A stretch of 64,000 nucleotides of DNA from positions 1-64,000 of the forward strand of contig CBDEGT010000003.1 in assembly GCA_965237965.1 (NCBI GenBank), given 5' to 3'. Below, piece by piece: positions 1 through 10,070 of the stretch. Numbering within the stretch: the first letter of the stretch is position 1; every line of letters starts with the position of its first letter. The DNA is from UBA2988 sp965237965 (lineage in GTDB: Bacteria > Gemmatimonadota > Gemmatimonadetes > Longimicrobiales > Gaopeijiaceae). The notes beneath the pieces were generated by a model, which searched no databases, was not told where the DNA came from, and was given only the letters and a program-made list of their open reading frames with translations. Both the position numbers and the translations under genes were made by a program.

Positions 1-357
1 GAGAACGCGCGTCTTCATCGTGGTGGGCCGGTCCTCGGCTGTGACCAGCCCACTGATGCCGATGCTGAGCTGCTCGAGCTCGCGACGTAGCAGCGCTCCG
101 CCCCCATCCTCACCGACGACGCCGATCACGTCGCAGCGAGCGCCCAGGGCCACCACGTTGTGTGCGACATTGGCGGCACCGCCCACGGCAGACGACTCGG
201 ACTCCACCCGCACCACGGGGACCGGCGCCTCGGGGGAAATCCGTTGCACGGCTCCGGTCACGTACTGGTCGAGCATCAGATCGCCCACCACGATCACGTG
301 CACGTCCGTGGCCGCGGCGAGAAGCTGCTCAACCCGCTCTTCGGAGAGGGGATGCAT
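1..357 (-). CDS. hldE: D-glycero-beta-D-manno-heptose-7-phosphate kinase, N-terminal part (runs off the window)
   Basis: The first 119 codons are visible, starting at an ATG at 357 and staying open to base 1. The protein begins MHPLSEERVEQLL and carries VVGDLMLDQYVTG, RISPEAPVPVV and GGAANVAHNV, the signature start of the RfaE/HldE kinase domain in the PfkB (ribokinase) family. HldE phosphorylates heptose-7-phosphate in ADP-heptose synthesis for LPS core, which implies a diderm envelope. Its start lies 28 nt after the stop of the thioredoxin lipoprotein gene, so the two may be co-transcribed. Whether a C-terminal adenylyltransferase domain follows (bifunctional HldE) or not (RfaE1 only) cannot be seen. 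Confidence 0.85.
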   Translation of the reverse strand, partial: MHPLSEERVEQLLAAATDVHVIVVGDLMLDQYVTGAVQRISPEAPVPVVRVESESSAVGGAANVAHNVVALGARCDVIGVVGEDGGGALLRRELEQLSIGISGLVTAEDRPTTMKTRVL

Positions 358-385
358 CAGCGTTTCGGCCAGCCGTGCAGCCGTT

Positions 386-925
386 TCATTCCAGAAGCCG
401 CTCCAGGGCGCCCTCGAAGCCCCGATTTCCTTCCTCGACCGGGCCGGACACCGCGTACCGGATGACGCCCTCCCGGTCCACGAGAAAGGTGGCCGGAAGA
501 CCGACCACCGCGTACCGATCCATCACCTCCATGTCCGGGTCGTGAAGCACCGTGTAGCTCACCGCGAACTCACGGAGGAAGGAGCGGATGGCTGAATCGG
601 CTCCACGAGCGTCCACGGTGAGCCCGACCACGCGCAGCCCTCGGTCGGACAGGGTCCGATGGAGCTCCTGGAGGTAGGGGGTTTCACGCCGACACGGTGC
701 GCACCAAGTGGCCCACAGGTTGAGCAGGACCGGCTGCCCACGGAAGGACGAGAGAGAGACGGTGTCCCCATCGAGCGTGAGCGTGGGCACGTCGGGCGCC
801 AAGGCCCCGACGCGAGCCGGCGACTCGGTGGCGGCACAGCCGGCCAGCGCGATGACGATCGCGGCCATCCCGACGGTGGTCCCGAGTGACCGCGCAGCCC
901 AGGTCCCTTCGATCCAGGCTCTCAC
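386..925 (-). CDS. TlpA/ResA-type thioredoxin-fold lipoprotein
   Basis: A 179-residue protein if translated from the GTG at 925. I chose this start because it gives a short lipoprotein signal ending in the lipobox LAGC; the open frame continues upstream to 1255, but that stretch is low in recognisable sequence. The mature part has the thioredoxin active site WATWCAPCRRETPYL, preceded by PVLLNLWATW, and then VVGLTVD, the order seen in TlpA/ResA/AhpC-TSA-like proteins. Such proteins reduce periplasmic disulfides, for example in cytochrome c maturation, anchored at the membrane by lipid. The gene is upstream of hldE on the same strand and divergent from the TolB-like gene. The exact redox partner cannot be told. 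Confidence 0.85.
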   Translation of the reverse strand: MRAWIEGTWAARSLGTTVGMAAIVIALAGCAATESPARVGALAPDVPTLTLDGDTVSLSSFRGQPVLLNLWATWCAPCRRETPYLQELHRTLSDRGLRVVGLTVDARGADSAIRSFLREFAVSYTVLHDPDMEVMDRYAVVGLPATFLVDREGVIRYAVSGPVEEGNRGFEGALERLLE

Positions 926-1342
926 CGGGAGACCCCTGTGCGAGATTCGCGGTCTCGATCGTCTCCCGAGATGAGCACGCGCCGGATGCCGTCGGGAGGT
1001 CCAGCCCCGCTGGGGGACCCGAGCGCGGCGAGGGCGACCCGGTCCCTTTCGGGGGGAGGGGTTGCGAAAAGAGCCGTAGCGGCGCGGGCGTAAACGGCAT
1101 GTGCTGTACGAGGTAACGAAGGGTCGGTGAACGGCAGGGAACTTGCCGGGCGTACCGGGTAAAGGCGACTTAGACGAGTATCGTCGGCCGAGTGACGTCG
1201 ACCGTAACATCGGCGAAGCCGCTCGGGGATGCAACGCGTTCCCACGGGGTACCATGTCCGGCTCTGTGATGGCCGTTCCGCCGCCCGCACGGGCTCACCG
1301 GCTTATTCGAAAGCCGCAGCCGCTCATACTTGAAGAGGGCTT
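926..1342. other. 417-bp divergent intergenic region, no gene seen
   Basis: This separates the thioredoxin lipoprotein gene (leftward) from the peptidase/TolB-like gene (rightward) and should hold both promoters. I see no convincing -35/-10 pair, RNA gene or conserved reading frame. A possible ribosome binding site, gaagagg, lies at 1332-1338 just ahead of the ATG at 1343. Confidence 0.4.
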
Positions 1343-4300
1343 ATGCGATACTCCGTGCTGGGACGCGCCCGGCGCTCTTCCACCCTGCTCCCTTTTCTCT
1401 GCCGCCGCGCTGCTGATCGCTCCGAGCCCGGACGGAGGCGCAGTACTTCGGCCGGAACAAGGTGCAGTACGAGGATTTCGACTTCCGCGTTCTGAACCTC
1501 CCGCACTGGGATCTTTATTTCTATCCCGCGCAGGAGGAGTCCCATACAAGATGTGGCACGCATGGCGGAGCGTTGGTACGAGCGCCTGGCCCGGACGTTC
1601 CAGCACGAGTTCGAGCGTACCAAGCCCTTGATCATGTACGCCGACCATCCCGATTTCCAGCAGACCAATACGCTTTCGGGGTCCATCGGTGAAGGGACGG
1701 GGGGTGTCACCGAGTCGCTAAAGAATCGCGTGATCATGCCACAAACGGGGGTCCTACGAGGACACCGACCACGTGCTCGGTCACGAGATCGTGCACGCTT
1801 TCCAGTACAATATCGCTCAGTCGCGGCGCGGCGGGGGAATACAGGGACTCGGCACTCTTCCCCTCTGGTTGATCGAGGGAATGGCAGAGTACCTGTCGGT
1901 GGGCCGGGAGGACCCGCTCACCGGGATGTGGCTTCGCGACGCTTTTCGGCGGGACGACTTTCCCACGATCCGAGACCTCACCGAGGGTAGCCGCTACTTC
2001 CCGTACCGGTTCGGTCAAGCGATCTGGGCCTACATCGGCGGAACCTACGGCGACGATGCGGTGACCCAGCTGTTCCGCCGCTCGCTCCGGATCGGGTTTG
2101 GGTCGGCCATCGAGCAGGTGCTGGGGGTCGAGCCCGACACGCTCTCGATGGAATGGAAGCGGTCGGTGGAGCGCGCGTACGCTCCCTTGATGGAGGACCG
2201 CACGCCGCCCGACTCCACGGGAACCTTGTTGCTCGCCCCCAGCACCGGGGCGGGCAGCCAGAATCTCGGTCCGTCGCTCTCACCAGACGGGCGCTACATC
2301 GCCTACATGTCCGAGCAGGACCTGTTCTCGATCGACCTTTTCTTGGCCGACGCGAAGACCGGAAGGACCATCCGCAAGCTGTCCAGCGCGACCTCGATGC
2401 CGCATTACGATGCGCTGCGCTTCATCGAATCCGCCGGCACCTGGTCCCCCGATGGAAAGCAGTTCGCGTTCGCGGTCTTCGCGGACGGAGACAACTCCAT
2501 CGTGATCGCCGACACGGAGAACGGAAACCATGTCCGGACCCTAAAGCCGCTTCCGGACGGTGCCATCAACAATCCCGCCTGGTCTCCCGATGGCCGCGCG
2601 ATCGCGTTCAGCGGCACGGTGGGCGGGATCAGCGACCTCTACCTGTACGATCTCCAGACCAACACGGTGCGGCAGCTGACGGACGACAAGTATGCGGACT
2701 TCCAGCCCGACTGGTCACCCGATGGGATGTCGATCGTGTTCTCGTCCGACCGGGGACCGGAGACCGACTTCGAGCGCCTCACCTACAGCGCGTTCCAGCT
2801 CTCTTTCCTGGATCTGGGAAGTCAGACAGTCCACACACCGGTGATTTTCGGTGACACGCGGCACTCGAGCCCACAGTACGCGCCTGACGGGTCTGTGTAC
2901 TTCCTGGCGGAGCCGGACGGGTTCAGCGACGTGTTCCGCTTCGATCCGGAAAGCGAGACCACCAGCCGGGTGACCCGGGTGGCCACCGGAGTCAGCGGGA
3001 TTACCTCCACAGCCCCCGGGGTGACCGTAGCAGACCAAACGGGAGACATCGCGTTCAGCGTCTTTTCTGAGTTCGAGTTCCACATCATGAGGATGGACGC
3101 GAGTCCTTCCGAGACCCTCGCGGACGCACCGACCGACGAGGAAGCCAGAAGCCGGATGCTGCCCCCCCTCGATCCGGACCGGTTCAGCCGCGTCGAAGAA
3201 TACCTGGCAGACCCTGAAACCGGTCTCGAGCCCATCGGCATCTTCGACATCACGAGGGCGACCGCGTACCAGTCCGCGCTCGCGCTGGACTATGTGGGAC
3301 AACCTTCGCTCGGAGTGGGCGCCGACAGCTATGGCAACTACGTGGGCGGTGGGGCCGCGGCCTACTTCAGCGACATGCTCGGGAACAGTGTCCTCGGGGT
3401 GTCCGTACAGGCACAGGGCACCATCAAGGATATCGGCGGCGCCACCTTCTATGCCGATCTGGGCGATCGCTGGAACTGGGGCGTGGGGGTGAGCCACATC
3501 CCCTACGTGCTCCAGTACAGCGCCTTTGGGACCGACCCAGACGGATCGCCCTACCTGGGCTTGATCATCGACCGACTATACGTGACGTCGGCGACCGCGC
3601 AGGTCAGCTATCCGTTCTCCCAGACGCGACGATTCGAGGCCCAGGGCGGGCTCACACGATACGCCAGCAACCAGGAGATCCAGAAGTACTTCCTCGATGG
3701 AATCGGCCGAATCGTCGACCGGCAAGACGAAGACCTGCCGTCCCGCTTCCAACCTCTCAATATGGTGAACGGGAGTCTGGCGGTGGTCAGGGACAACAGC
3801 TTCTTCGGGTTCACCTCGCCGATTCGCGGAGGACGGTCACGGTTCGAGTTGGGTGCGACGGCGGGAACACTCAACTTCTTGACTGCGACAGCGGATTGGC
3901 GACGCTACTTCGGGCTGCACCGTAACCTGACTTTCGCGACCCGGGCGCTCCACTTCGGTCGCTATGGGACTCTCTCCGCAGAGAACTCGCAGGTCCTACA
4001 GCCCACGTTCCTGGGCTACGAGTGGTACCTACGGGGGTACACGTACCAGAGCTTCGATCCGGAGGAGTGCATCCTCAGCCAGACCGGCGAAGGGGACAGC
4101 TGTCCGGTGCGGAACCGGTTGTTTGGTCACAAACTCGGCGTTGTGAGCGCCGAGTTCCGCGTGCCGTTGCTCGGAGTCGAGGAGTTCGGGCTGATCAACT
4201 TCCCCTACCTCCCCACCGAGCTGGTGGCGTTCGTCGAGGGCGGGATCGCCTGGGACAGCAACCTGACGAACATAGACGGGACCGTTCAGGACGTCACGGA

Positions 4301-4478
4301 CGATCCGGTTTGGGAGCTGAGCCGATCGGCGAGCGATCGGGTTCCGGTTTTCAGCGTCGGCCTGGGGGCCCGCGTGAATCTCCTCGGCTTCATGATCCTC
4401 GAGGCCTACTATGCCTACCCTCTTCAAAGGCCCGACAAGGGAGCCCACTGGGGGTTCCAGCTCGCACCAGGCTGGTAG
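1343..4478 (+). pseudogene. Peptidase MA-like / TolB propeller / outer-membrane beta-barrel protein with four frameshifts near its start
   Basis: The last 901 codons (1773-4478) are open. They carry a gluzincin motif HEIVHAFQYN with a downstream EGMAEYL glutamate, then WD40-like PD40/TolB repeats (LSPDGRYIAYMS, WSPDGKQFAF, WSPDGRAIAFSG, WSPDGMSIVFSS) over roughly residues 150-440, and a C-terminal ~390-residue part that looks like a surface-antigen beta-barrel ending in GFQLAPGW. The family's N-terminus is present but in other frames: a start with signal-like residues at ATG 1343 (MRYSVLGRARR), SAAALLIAPSPDGG, QYFGRNKVQYEDFDFRVL, then QDVARMAERWYERLARTFQ, then SYEDTDHVLGHEIVH. Each transition needs one extra base removed (near 1400, 1440, 1540 and 1750). 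As written, no full-length secreted product can be made. Either a decaying gene or a cluster of sequence errors. The role is probably envelope proteolysis or transport; the substrate is unknown. Confidence 0.75.
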
Positions 4479-4503
4479 GACGAGGGTGGTTTGACGCGCG
4501 AGG

Positions 4504-4538
4504 ATGCGGGCCCGGCGCCTTCGGCGCCGGGCCCGCAT
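4504..4538. terminator. Perfect 16-bp hairpin after the TolB-like gene
   Basis: Arms 4504-4519 and 4523-4538 are perfectly complementary around the loop ttc. It sits 26 bp after the stop at 4478 and between convergent genes (mlaD ends at 4645), so it could end transcription from both sides. There is no T-run after it on either strand, so intrinsic termination is not certain. Confidence 0.55.
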
Positions 4539-4644
4539 CATTCAATGCTTGGACGGCACCGCCAGACAAGGAAGCCGGCAACCCGGTGGACACACCGAGC
4601 AGAGCACGCAGGCGCGCTCTGCTTCGCTGCTCCGGGCGGCTGCT

Positions 4645-5592
4645 CTAGAAAATCTCGAGGTTCACGTACTTCCGGGGATCGGCACGGATGTCCTCTGCCA
4701 GATCTCCGAGCGCAGAAGCGGCTCGGTTGAGGCTCACGTACAGAGAGTCGTCCCGCGATAGCCGACCGAGCGTTCCCTCCCCGGCCTCCATCCTGCCCAA
4801 CACGACCTCGAGCGAGCTCAGCGCCCGATCCAGGGTCACGCTCGCGCGGTTGAGCGCCATCAGCGTGCTGTCCGAGCGCGAGAGCACGCGAGCGATGTCC
4901 GGGCCGGCCTCTTCGATCCCGACGGCCGAGCGGCCGAGGCTCGCCGTCAGCGCACCGAGCTGATCGCGCTGCACGGTGGCGATCGAGCGGAACTGGTCGA
5001 GCAGGAGCCGGAGTTCGACCGCACTGGTTCGCAACGTCTCGACCATCGGGTCGTCGAGCACCTTGCGGACCTGCGTGAGCACCTGCTCGGCGGTGACCCC
5101 GAGCGCCTCCGCCGACTCGATTACCCCCCCGGTTTGGCCGATTCCGGGTATCGTGTCCGTCGGCTCCAGCACGGTGGCAGCCGTGCCTCGGATGATCTGT
5201 ATGGTGCGACCGCCGAACAGCCCGGCGCCCGCGAACTGTGTGCGGGAGTCATCGGGAATGTCCCACTCCCCCTCGATCTCCAGCGTGATGTCGACGCGTC
5301 CCTCTCGGGTCATCGAGAAGGAATGGACCCGTCCGACGTTTACGCCACGCATGAGCACGGGATCACCGCGGCGGATGCCGCCGGCATCCTCCACGCGGGT
5401 GACCAGGAGATAGCGCCCGCGAAGCGTCGCGGGGTCCGTGAGGAGGAAGAGCACCGTCACCACGCCGAGAATCCCGATCAGAACGAAGATTCCCACGCGC
5501 AATTCTCGGCGGCGGCCGTCCTGCGGCGCGGCCGCACGTAGCTCCTTCTCCGAGGGACCACGGTGGGCCCCCTCCCTGGGCTGGTCGCTCAT
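4645..5592 (-). CDS. mlaD: MlaD-family (MCE domain) lipid-transport substrate-binding protein
   Basis: 315 residues. A single membrane segment (VGIFVLIGILGVVTVLFLL, about residues 33-51) is followed by an MCE domain (YLLVTRVEDAGGIRRGDPVLMRGVNVGRV) and a long C-terminal helical region. It is the periplasmic subunit of the MlaEFD ABC system, which moves phospholipids between inner and outer membrane to keep outer-membrane asymmetry. The start ATG overlaps the mlaF stop by 4 nt (ATGA), indicating translational coupling. It is the last gene of the M14-mlaE-mlaF-mlaD operon. The C-terminal extension beyond the MCE domain is typical of bacterial MlaD/TTG2C-type proteins longer than the E. coli one. 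Confidence 0.92.
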   Translation of the reverse strand: MSDQPREGAHRGPSEKELRAAAPQDGRRRELRVGIFVLIGILGVVTVLFLLTDPATLRGRYLLVTRVEDAGGIRRGDPVLMRGVNVGRVHSFSMTREGRVDITLEIEGEWDIPDDSRTQFAGAGLFGGRTIQIIRGTAATVLEPTDTIPGIGQTGGVIESAEALGVTAEQVLTQVRKVLDDPMVETLRTSAVELRLLLDQFRSIATVQRDQLGALTASLGRSAVGIEEAGPDIARVLSRSDSTLMALNRASVTLDRALSSLEVVLGRMEAGEGTLGRLSRDDSLYVSLNRAASALGDLAEDIRADPRKYVNLEIF

Positions 5593-6368
5593 AGGGATCC
5601 GCTCGGGTCTCCCACCAAGTCGAGCGCGGCCGCCGCCGCCGCCCGGTCTATGAACGCGCGTACGATCTGATCCTGGCTGGCCCGGAACTCCGCCGGGGTA
5701 CCGCAGAACCGGATCCTGCCTTCATCCAGCATCGCCACCCGATCACACATCTCCAACCCCCCTTCGATGTCGTGCGTAACCAGCAAAGACGTAGTCTCGA
5801 GCTCACCGGAGAGCCTCAGGATCAGACGCTCCACCGCCGCGGTGTTCACCGGGTCTAGCCCTGTGGTAGGCTCGTCCCAGAGTAGGATTCGGGGAAGCCC
5901 CACGATGGCGCGGGCGATCCCGACCCTCTTCTTCATCCCGCCGGAGAGCTCGGCGGGCAGCTTCTTGAGCACGAGCCTGGGGTCCAGGTTGACGAGCTCG
6001 AGTGCATCCCAGGCTCGGCGCGTAGCCTGCGCCCCACGCTGTACGCGGAGCTCGTCTTCCGGGAGGCCCATCAGCACGTTGTCGTGTACCGTGAGCGAGT
6101 CGAACAACGCCGCGTGCTGGAACACGTACCCCACCATACGTCGGATCCGGTCCAGGGTGCCCGGGCGCCCGAAGAAGACAGACTCACCCGCCACCCGCGC
6201 GTCTCCCCTATCGGGTCGGAGCAGGCCGATCGACGTCTTGAGCAGTACACTCTTGCCGGAACCCGAGGGTCCGAAGAGCGCGAACAGCTCGCCCTCCTCG
6301 ACTGAGAGCGTGATCCCGGAAAGGACCGGCACGTCGAACGCCTTGTAGACGTCCAGGAACTCGATCAT
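5589..6368 (-). CDS. mlaF: MlaF-type ABC transporter ATPase
   Basis: 259 residues with Walker A GPSGSGKS (residues 33-40), ABC signature LSGGMKKRVGIARA, Walker B ILLWDEPTTGLDP and the H-loop VTHD. The MKKR form of the signature is characteristic of MlaF/TTG2A ATPases. It powers the MlaE permease and MlaD in phospholipid transport at the inner membrane. The stop overlaps the mlaD start by 4 nt and the gene begins 13 nt after mlaE ends, as expected for one operon. The family and neighbours agree, so confidence is high. Confidence 0.95.
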   Translation of the reverse strand: MIEFLDVYKAFDVPVLSGITLSVEEGELFALFGPSGSGKSVLLKTSIGLLRPDRGDARVAGESVFFGRPGTLDRIRRMVGYVFQHAALFDSLTVHDNVLMGLPEDELRVQRGAQATRRAWDALELVNLDPRLVLKKLPAELSGGMKKRVGIARAIVGLPRILLWDEPTTGLDPVNTAAVERLILRLSGELETTSLLVTHDIEGGLEMCDRVAMLDEGRIRFCGTPAEFRASQDQIVRAFIDRAAAAAALDLVGDPSGSL

Positions 6369-6381
6369 CGCCGCCCCCCCC

Positions 6382-7179
6382 TTACTGCAGCATCAAGGGT
6401 GGGAACAACGCGTCCAGGATCAGTACCGTGAGGGTCATGAACATGACCGCAGCGGTGGTCTGACGGCCGACGCCAGCCGCTCCGCCACCCGTTCGCAGCC
6501 CCATGTGGGTTGAGATCACAGGGATCGCGAAACCGAAGGCAAAAGCCTTGGTGACCGAGTAAAGCAAGTCCCAGGAATGCCAGAAGAGGCGCGCGCCGTA
6601 CAGGAACGACTCATAACCGAGCCCGGTCGTGAGCTTGGCAGCGAACATGCCGACCAGGATTCCGACTACGTCCGCCATCGCTACCAGGAGCGGCATCACG
6701 ATGATCCCCGCGATCACTCGAGGCGCGACCAGGATCGCGATCGGATCTCTTCCCAGTGAGTGGTATGCATCGATCTGCTCGGATACCACCATGGTGCCGA
6801 GCTCGGCGGTGATGCGGGCACCCACGCGCCCCACCAATACGATGGCCGTGAGTACCGGTCCCATCTCGAGTACCATCGTCTCCACCACCAGGCTGCCCAG
6901 CACGTACAGCGGGACGTTACCCTGGAACTGGTAGCCGCCCTGCTGGCTGGTCACGATTCCTGCGAGCGCGGCCGTCACCAGCACGATCGGGATGCTCTGG
7001 ACGCCCATCACGTACATCTGCGTGGCGACTTCCCTGAACGACACCTTGAGCCGGGTTGTCGCCAGACCCGTCGCCCAGAGCAGCTGGCCTATCCCGCCCG
7101 CGTGCCGGAGGACGAGCTGGGAGGCCCGCCCCAACCCGCGCAGCCAGCCGGTCACCGGCCGCAACACCGCTTCGCTCAC
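6382..7179 (-). CDS. mlaE: MlaE-type ABC transporter permease
   Basis: 265 residues from a GTG at 7179. I prefer this start because its GTG overlaps the TGA stop of the upstream carboxypeptidase (GTGA); the open frame extends to 7350 but would lie inside that gene. Several membrane segments are visible (SIPIVLVTAALAGIVTSQQG, VIAGIIVMPLLVAMADVVGI, FAFGFAIPVISTHMG), with the family motifs LGPVLTAIVLVGRVGARITAELGTM and EQIDAY. MlaE is the membrane core of the phospholipid transport complex with MlaF and MlaD encoded next. Confidence 0.93.
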   Translation of the reverse strand: MSEAVLRPVTGWLRGLGRASQLVLRHAGGIGQLLWATGLATTRLKVSFREVATQMYVMGVQSIPIVLVTAALAGIVTSQQGGYQFQGNVPLYVLGSLVVETMVLEMGPVLTAIVLVGRVGARITAELGTMVVSEQIDAYHSLGRDPIAILVAPRVIAGIIVMPLLVAMADVVGILVGMFAAKLTTGLGYESFLYGARLFWHSWDLLYSVTKAFAFGFAIPVISTHMGLRTGGGAAGVGRQTTAAVMFMTLTVLILDALFPPLMLQ

Positions 7180-9899
7180 GGTGCGGTCCTGGCGCTGCCC
7201 AAGTAGATGGCGTTGAAGAGGACTGGGAAGCTCGCGTGGGCCTGCCCGCGGAACGTCATCTCGGGCGTGAAGAGGAAAATGGTACCCCCTCCCAGCCTCG
7301 CCTCCGCGAGTGCGATCCCGCCCGCGAGCTTCTCCTGCCCCCAAGCCCAACCGCTGCGTAGGGGGCTCGGCCCGTACCGCGCCAAGACGCGCACATCGCC
7401 GCAGCTCGAACAGCCGTCCTCCGGTAGCCGGAGAACCGGGCTCTCCGTGAACATCACGGTGAGTCGGTCACCAAGCCCGTGGAGCGCCGGATTACCCGCC
7501 TCGAGCTCGATGTCGAGCAGGGAGCCGGGGACGAAGAACTCGTCGGTCCTGTATGGACGGCCTTCGGGCGTGACCAGATGGCTGGTGAGCGGCAGCTCAG
7601 CGTGCTGCGCCAGGCGGGTCGACGTGCCCACGGCGATCACGGTGCCGCCCCCACGCACGAAGTCCAGCACCGCGGGAATCGTGCGCTCGGCCGTGACCGC
7701 GCCCACGCGGTCACGGTACGAGTCGGGAACCCCGGCCGCCCCAGGTGCCGCATTGGTCGCGCTGCGTCGGCCCGGCTCCGGGATCGCGCCGCTCGGGAAG
7801 ACGAGCACGTCGTAACGCTCGTTCAAGCCGCCCGCGTCCAGCTCGGGCGGGAAGACGACCGAGTGCTCGAACCCGAACTGCTCGAGCACGAAGCGGGTCC
7901 AACCGGAAGGAATCGAGCCGCCGTACTCGTCATAGAGGCCGACCCAGACCCGACGCAGCTGGGTCATCGACCCGTCGGGGCGGCGGGCGACCGCCCGGGC
8001 CTCGACGCCGTGCTCGCGCAGGAGAGCCTCGAGGCGCGCTCGGGCTCCCCCCGCGACGTAGAAGGCTCCGGCGGGGTATCCCAGATCGCCGGCGGTGACC
8101 TCTTCGTTCAGCCGATGCACGTCCACTCCACCTGCTAGCAGACCGTTCACGACCCTGAACGCGTCGTTCACGCGGGGGTCGATGAGGAACCCGCCCCGCT
8201 GGCTACCGACGATTCCGCCCGGCATGGGGGGCAGATTCCAGGCGTCCAGCCGCTCGAATGGACCCTCGATCGCGTCCAGGATCCGGTCGAACCCGACCAT
8301 CATCTGATACGCGAGAGTCCAACCCGTGAGGTCGTACGGCGCGATGGGTGGTCCGCCCTCGTACGCGAAATCGTTCGGATGGTCCTGGGGCTCGAACATG
8401 TCGAAGACGTGGGGTGCGAACGCCTGGTCGGTGCGGACCACGAACGAGCCTGGCGGATAGGTCTTTCCGGCAGCCGTGAAGCCTCCGGTCGCCCGGTGCA
8501 CGGTGATTCCATTCGTGAGCAAGGCATCGACGAACCTGCGCACGGTCCCGAGATCCGGTTGGTCGGATGGGATCACGTACGCCCGCGGCTGCCGGTCTTC
8601 GGGGCGTCGGAGCAGCCGCTCGAACTCGGCTCGCGTCCCCGCCCGGGGTACGAGCCCTTTCGCTTCGTAGACCTCCGTGGGCGTGTTGCTCCAGGAGTCA
8701 CGTTGACCACGCTCGATCGCGTCCGTGCCCATCCTCCAGATGTTGAACAGGAGGAGCTCTCGGTTCCGAGATGCGAAGTCGAGCACGGCGCGGTTCGCGG
8801 TCTGCGAGTAGGCGATCGACCGGGCGAACTTCCATTCGCCCGGCTCCACCGGCATCGGGAGGTCGTGCGTGGTGAGCTGCATCTCAGCAACGAACGGCAC
8901 CTCGATGGGCGTGGGATGCCCGATCGTCTCGGTGAGCAAGCCGATCATGTTGTGAAAGTAGGGGGTCGTCCTGAGTCCACCGTTCCACCAGGTGGAGTAC
9001 GTCGCTCCTGATCGGGTGGTCACGCCGGGCTTCCCCTCGCTCGCGAATCGGGCGTGCATATGGCCACCCACCTGCTCCAGATTGGTCAGCAGAAGCGGGT
9101 GGATGTTGTAGTTGGGTGGATCGCGAAACGGCGGCGAGAACATGACCGTTCCGGCAGGGGCGGTTTGATGGTGATTGTAGACGATCTGGGGAAACCACTC
9201 GGTGTAGGCGATTCGGTTCATGTTCCGCGTCTCCACCAGATTTCCCATGAAGAAGTCGCGGTTGTTGTCGTGGCCCGCATAGCGCTGATAGAGCACAGGC
9301 AGGCCCGAGGTGCTCCGCAGGCTGGGGTCGGGTTGGCGCATGTACCAGTCGCTGACCAGCTCCATGCCGTCCGGGTTGGCGTGCACGGCGAGCACGATCA
9401 CGTCGTCCATGAAGCGCGCGGTCTCGGCATCGGCCAGGCTCGTCAGATCGTAGACGAGCTGCATGAGCTGCTGAGCGCCGAGCACCTCGTCCGCATGCAG
9501 TCCGCCGTCGATCCAGACCACGGCGCGGCCCTCGGCTGCAAGGCGACGCGCCTCCTCCTCCCCCACCCCATCCGCCCGCGCGAGTCGGGCCGCGATCTCA
9601 CGATGGTGGTCGAGGCGCTCATGGTTCCTTGGCGCGGTGAGGATCGCCATCAACTGGGGCCGGCCGTCCTCGGTAAGGCCGATCGTATCGAGCACCATCC
9701 GGTCGGACTCGTTCGCGAGCTTGGCCCAGTAGGCCATGAGTTGCGTGTAGGTGGCGAGTTGGTAGTCGGCCCCCAGGTCGAAGCCGAGCTCCTCCGACGG
9801 GGTCGTGATGCTGTCGAGCCGCTCCTGGCCGCCCGCATCGGCCGTGGGGACCGAGAAGACGAGCAGCGCACATGCGGCGATCGTGGGACGTGTGGGCAT
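7176..9899 (-). CDS. Secreted M14-family zinc carboxypeptidase, 907 aa
   Basis: The start is the ATG at 9899, because it opens a signal peptide (TIAACALLVFSVPTADA); the frame runs on upstream to 10043 without family-like sequence. The M14 zinc motif HADE (H135, E138 in DGGLHADEVLG) and the second-His region VHANPDGMELVSDWYMR are present, as is YNHHQTAPAGTVMFSPPF. The C-terminal ~300 residues resemble the glutamine-amidotransferase-like domain often attached to these large M14 peptidases. It probably cleaves C-terminal residues from peptides in the periplasm or outside; the substrate is unknown. It heads an operon with mlaEFD (4-nt overlap with mlaE), an unusual partner that suggests shared expression rather than shared chemistry. 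Confidence 0.88.
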   Translation of the reverse strand: MPTRPTIAACALLVFSVPTADAGGQERLDSITTPSEELGFDLGADYQLATYTQLMAYWAKLANESDRMVLDTIGLTEDGRPQLMAILTAPRNHERLDHHREIAARLARADGVGEEEARRLAAEGRAVVWIDGGLHADEVLGAQQLMQLVYDLTSLADAETARFMDDVIVLAVHANPDGMELVSDWYMRQPDPSLRSTSGLPVLYQRYAGHDNNRDFFMGNLVETRNMNRIAYTEWFPQIVYNHHQTAPAGTVMFSPPFRDPPNYNIHPLLLTNLEQVGGHMHARFASEGKPGVTTRSGATYSTWWNGGLRTTPYFHNMIGLLTETIGHPTPIEVPFVAEMQLTTHDLPMPVEPGEWKFARSIAYSQTANRAVLDFASRNRELLLFNIWRMGTDAIERGQRDSWSNTPTEVYEAKGLVPRAGTRAEFERLLRRPEDRQPRAYVIPSDQPDLGTVRRFVDALLTNGITVHRATGGFTAAGKTYPPGSFVVRTDQAFAPHVFDMFEPQDHPNDFAYEGGPPIAPYDLTGWTLAYQMMVGFDRILDAIEGPFERLDAWNLPPMPGGIVGSQRGGFLIDPRVNDAFRVVNGLLAGGVDVHRLNEEVTAGDLGYPAGAFYVAGGARARLEALLREHGVEARAVARRPDGSMTQLRRVWVGLYDEYGGSIPSGWTRFVLEQFGFEHSVVFPPELDAGGLNERYDVLVFPSGAIPEPGRRSATNAAPGAAGVPDSYRDRVGAVTAERTIPAVLDFVRGGGTVIAVGTSTRLAQHAELPLTSHLVTPEGRPYRTDEFFVPGSLLDIELEAGNPALHGLGDRLTVMFTESPVLRLPEDGCSSCGDVRVLARYGPSPLRSGWAWGQEKLAGGIALAEARLGGGTIFLFTPEMTFRGQAHASFPVLFNAIYLGSARTAP

Positions 9900-10070
9900 G
9901 CACGGCCTGTTTGGAGGAGCGGAACCGGACGGGCGATCTCTACCCCACTCTCGTCCCAGGATCCTCACGAAACGCATCCGTGGAAACCGCTCCCCCCTCC
10001 GCGGGTAGGCAGCGCCGCACCCGAACCCCGGGGCCGCAGCCATAGGATCACCCGCAAGGAGGTCGACCTC

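Noticed and set aside
9054..10070. Long plus-strand frame reading into OsmC from inside the M14 gene
   Set aside because: It is antisense to the well-supported carboxypeptidase, and OsmC has a perfect SD and start at 10071.
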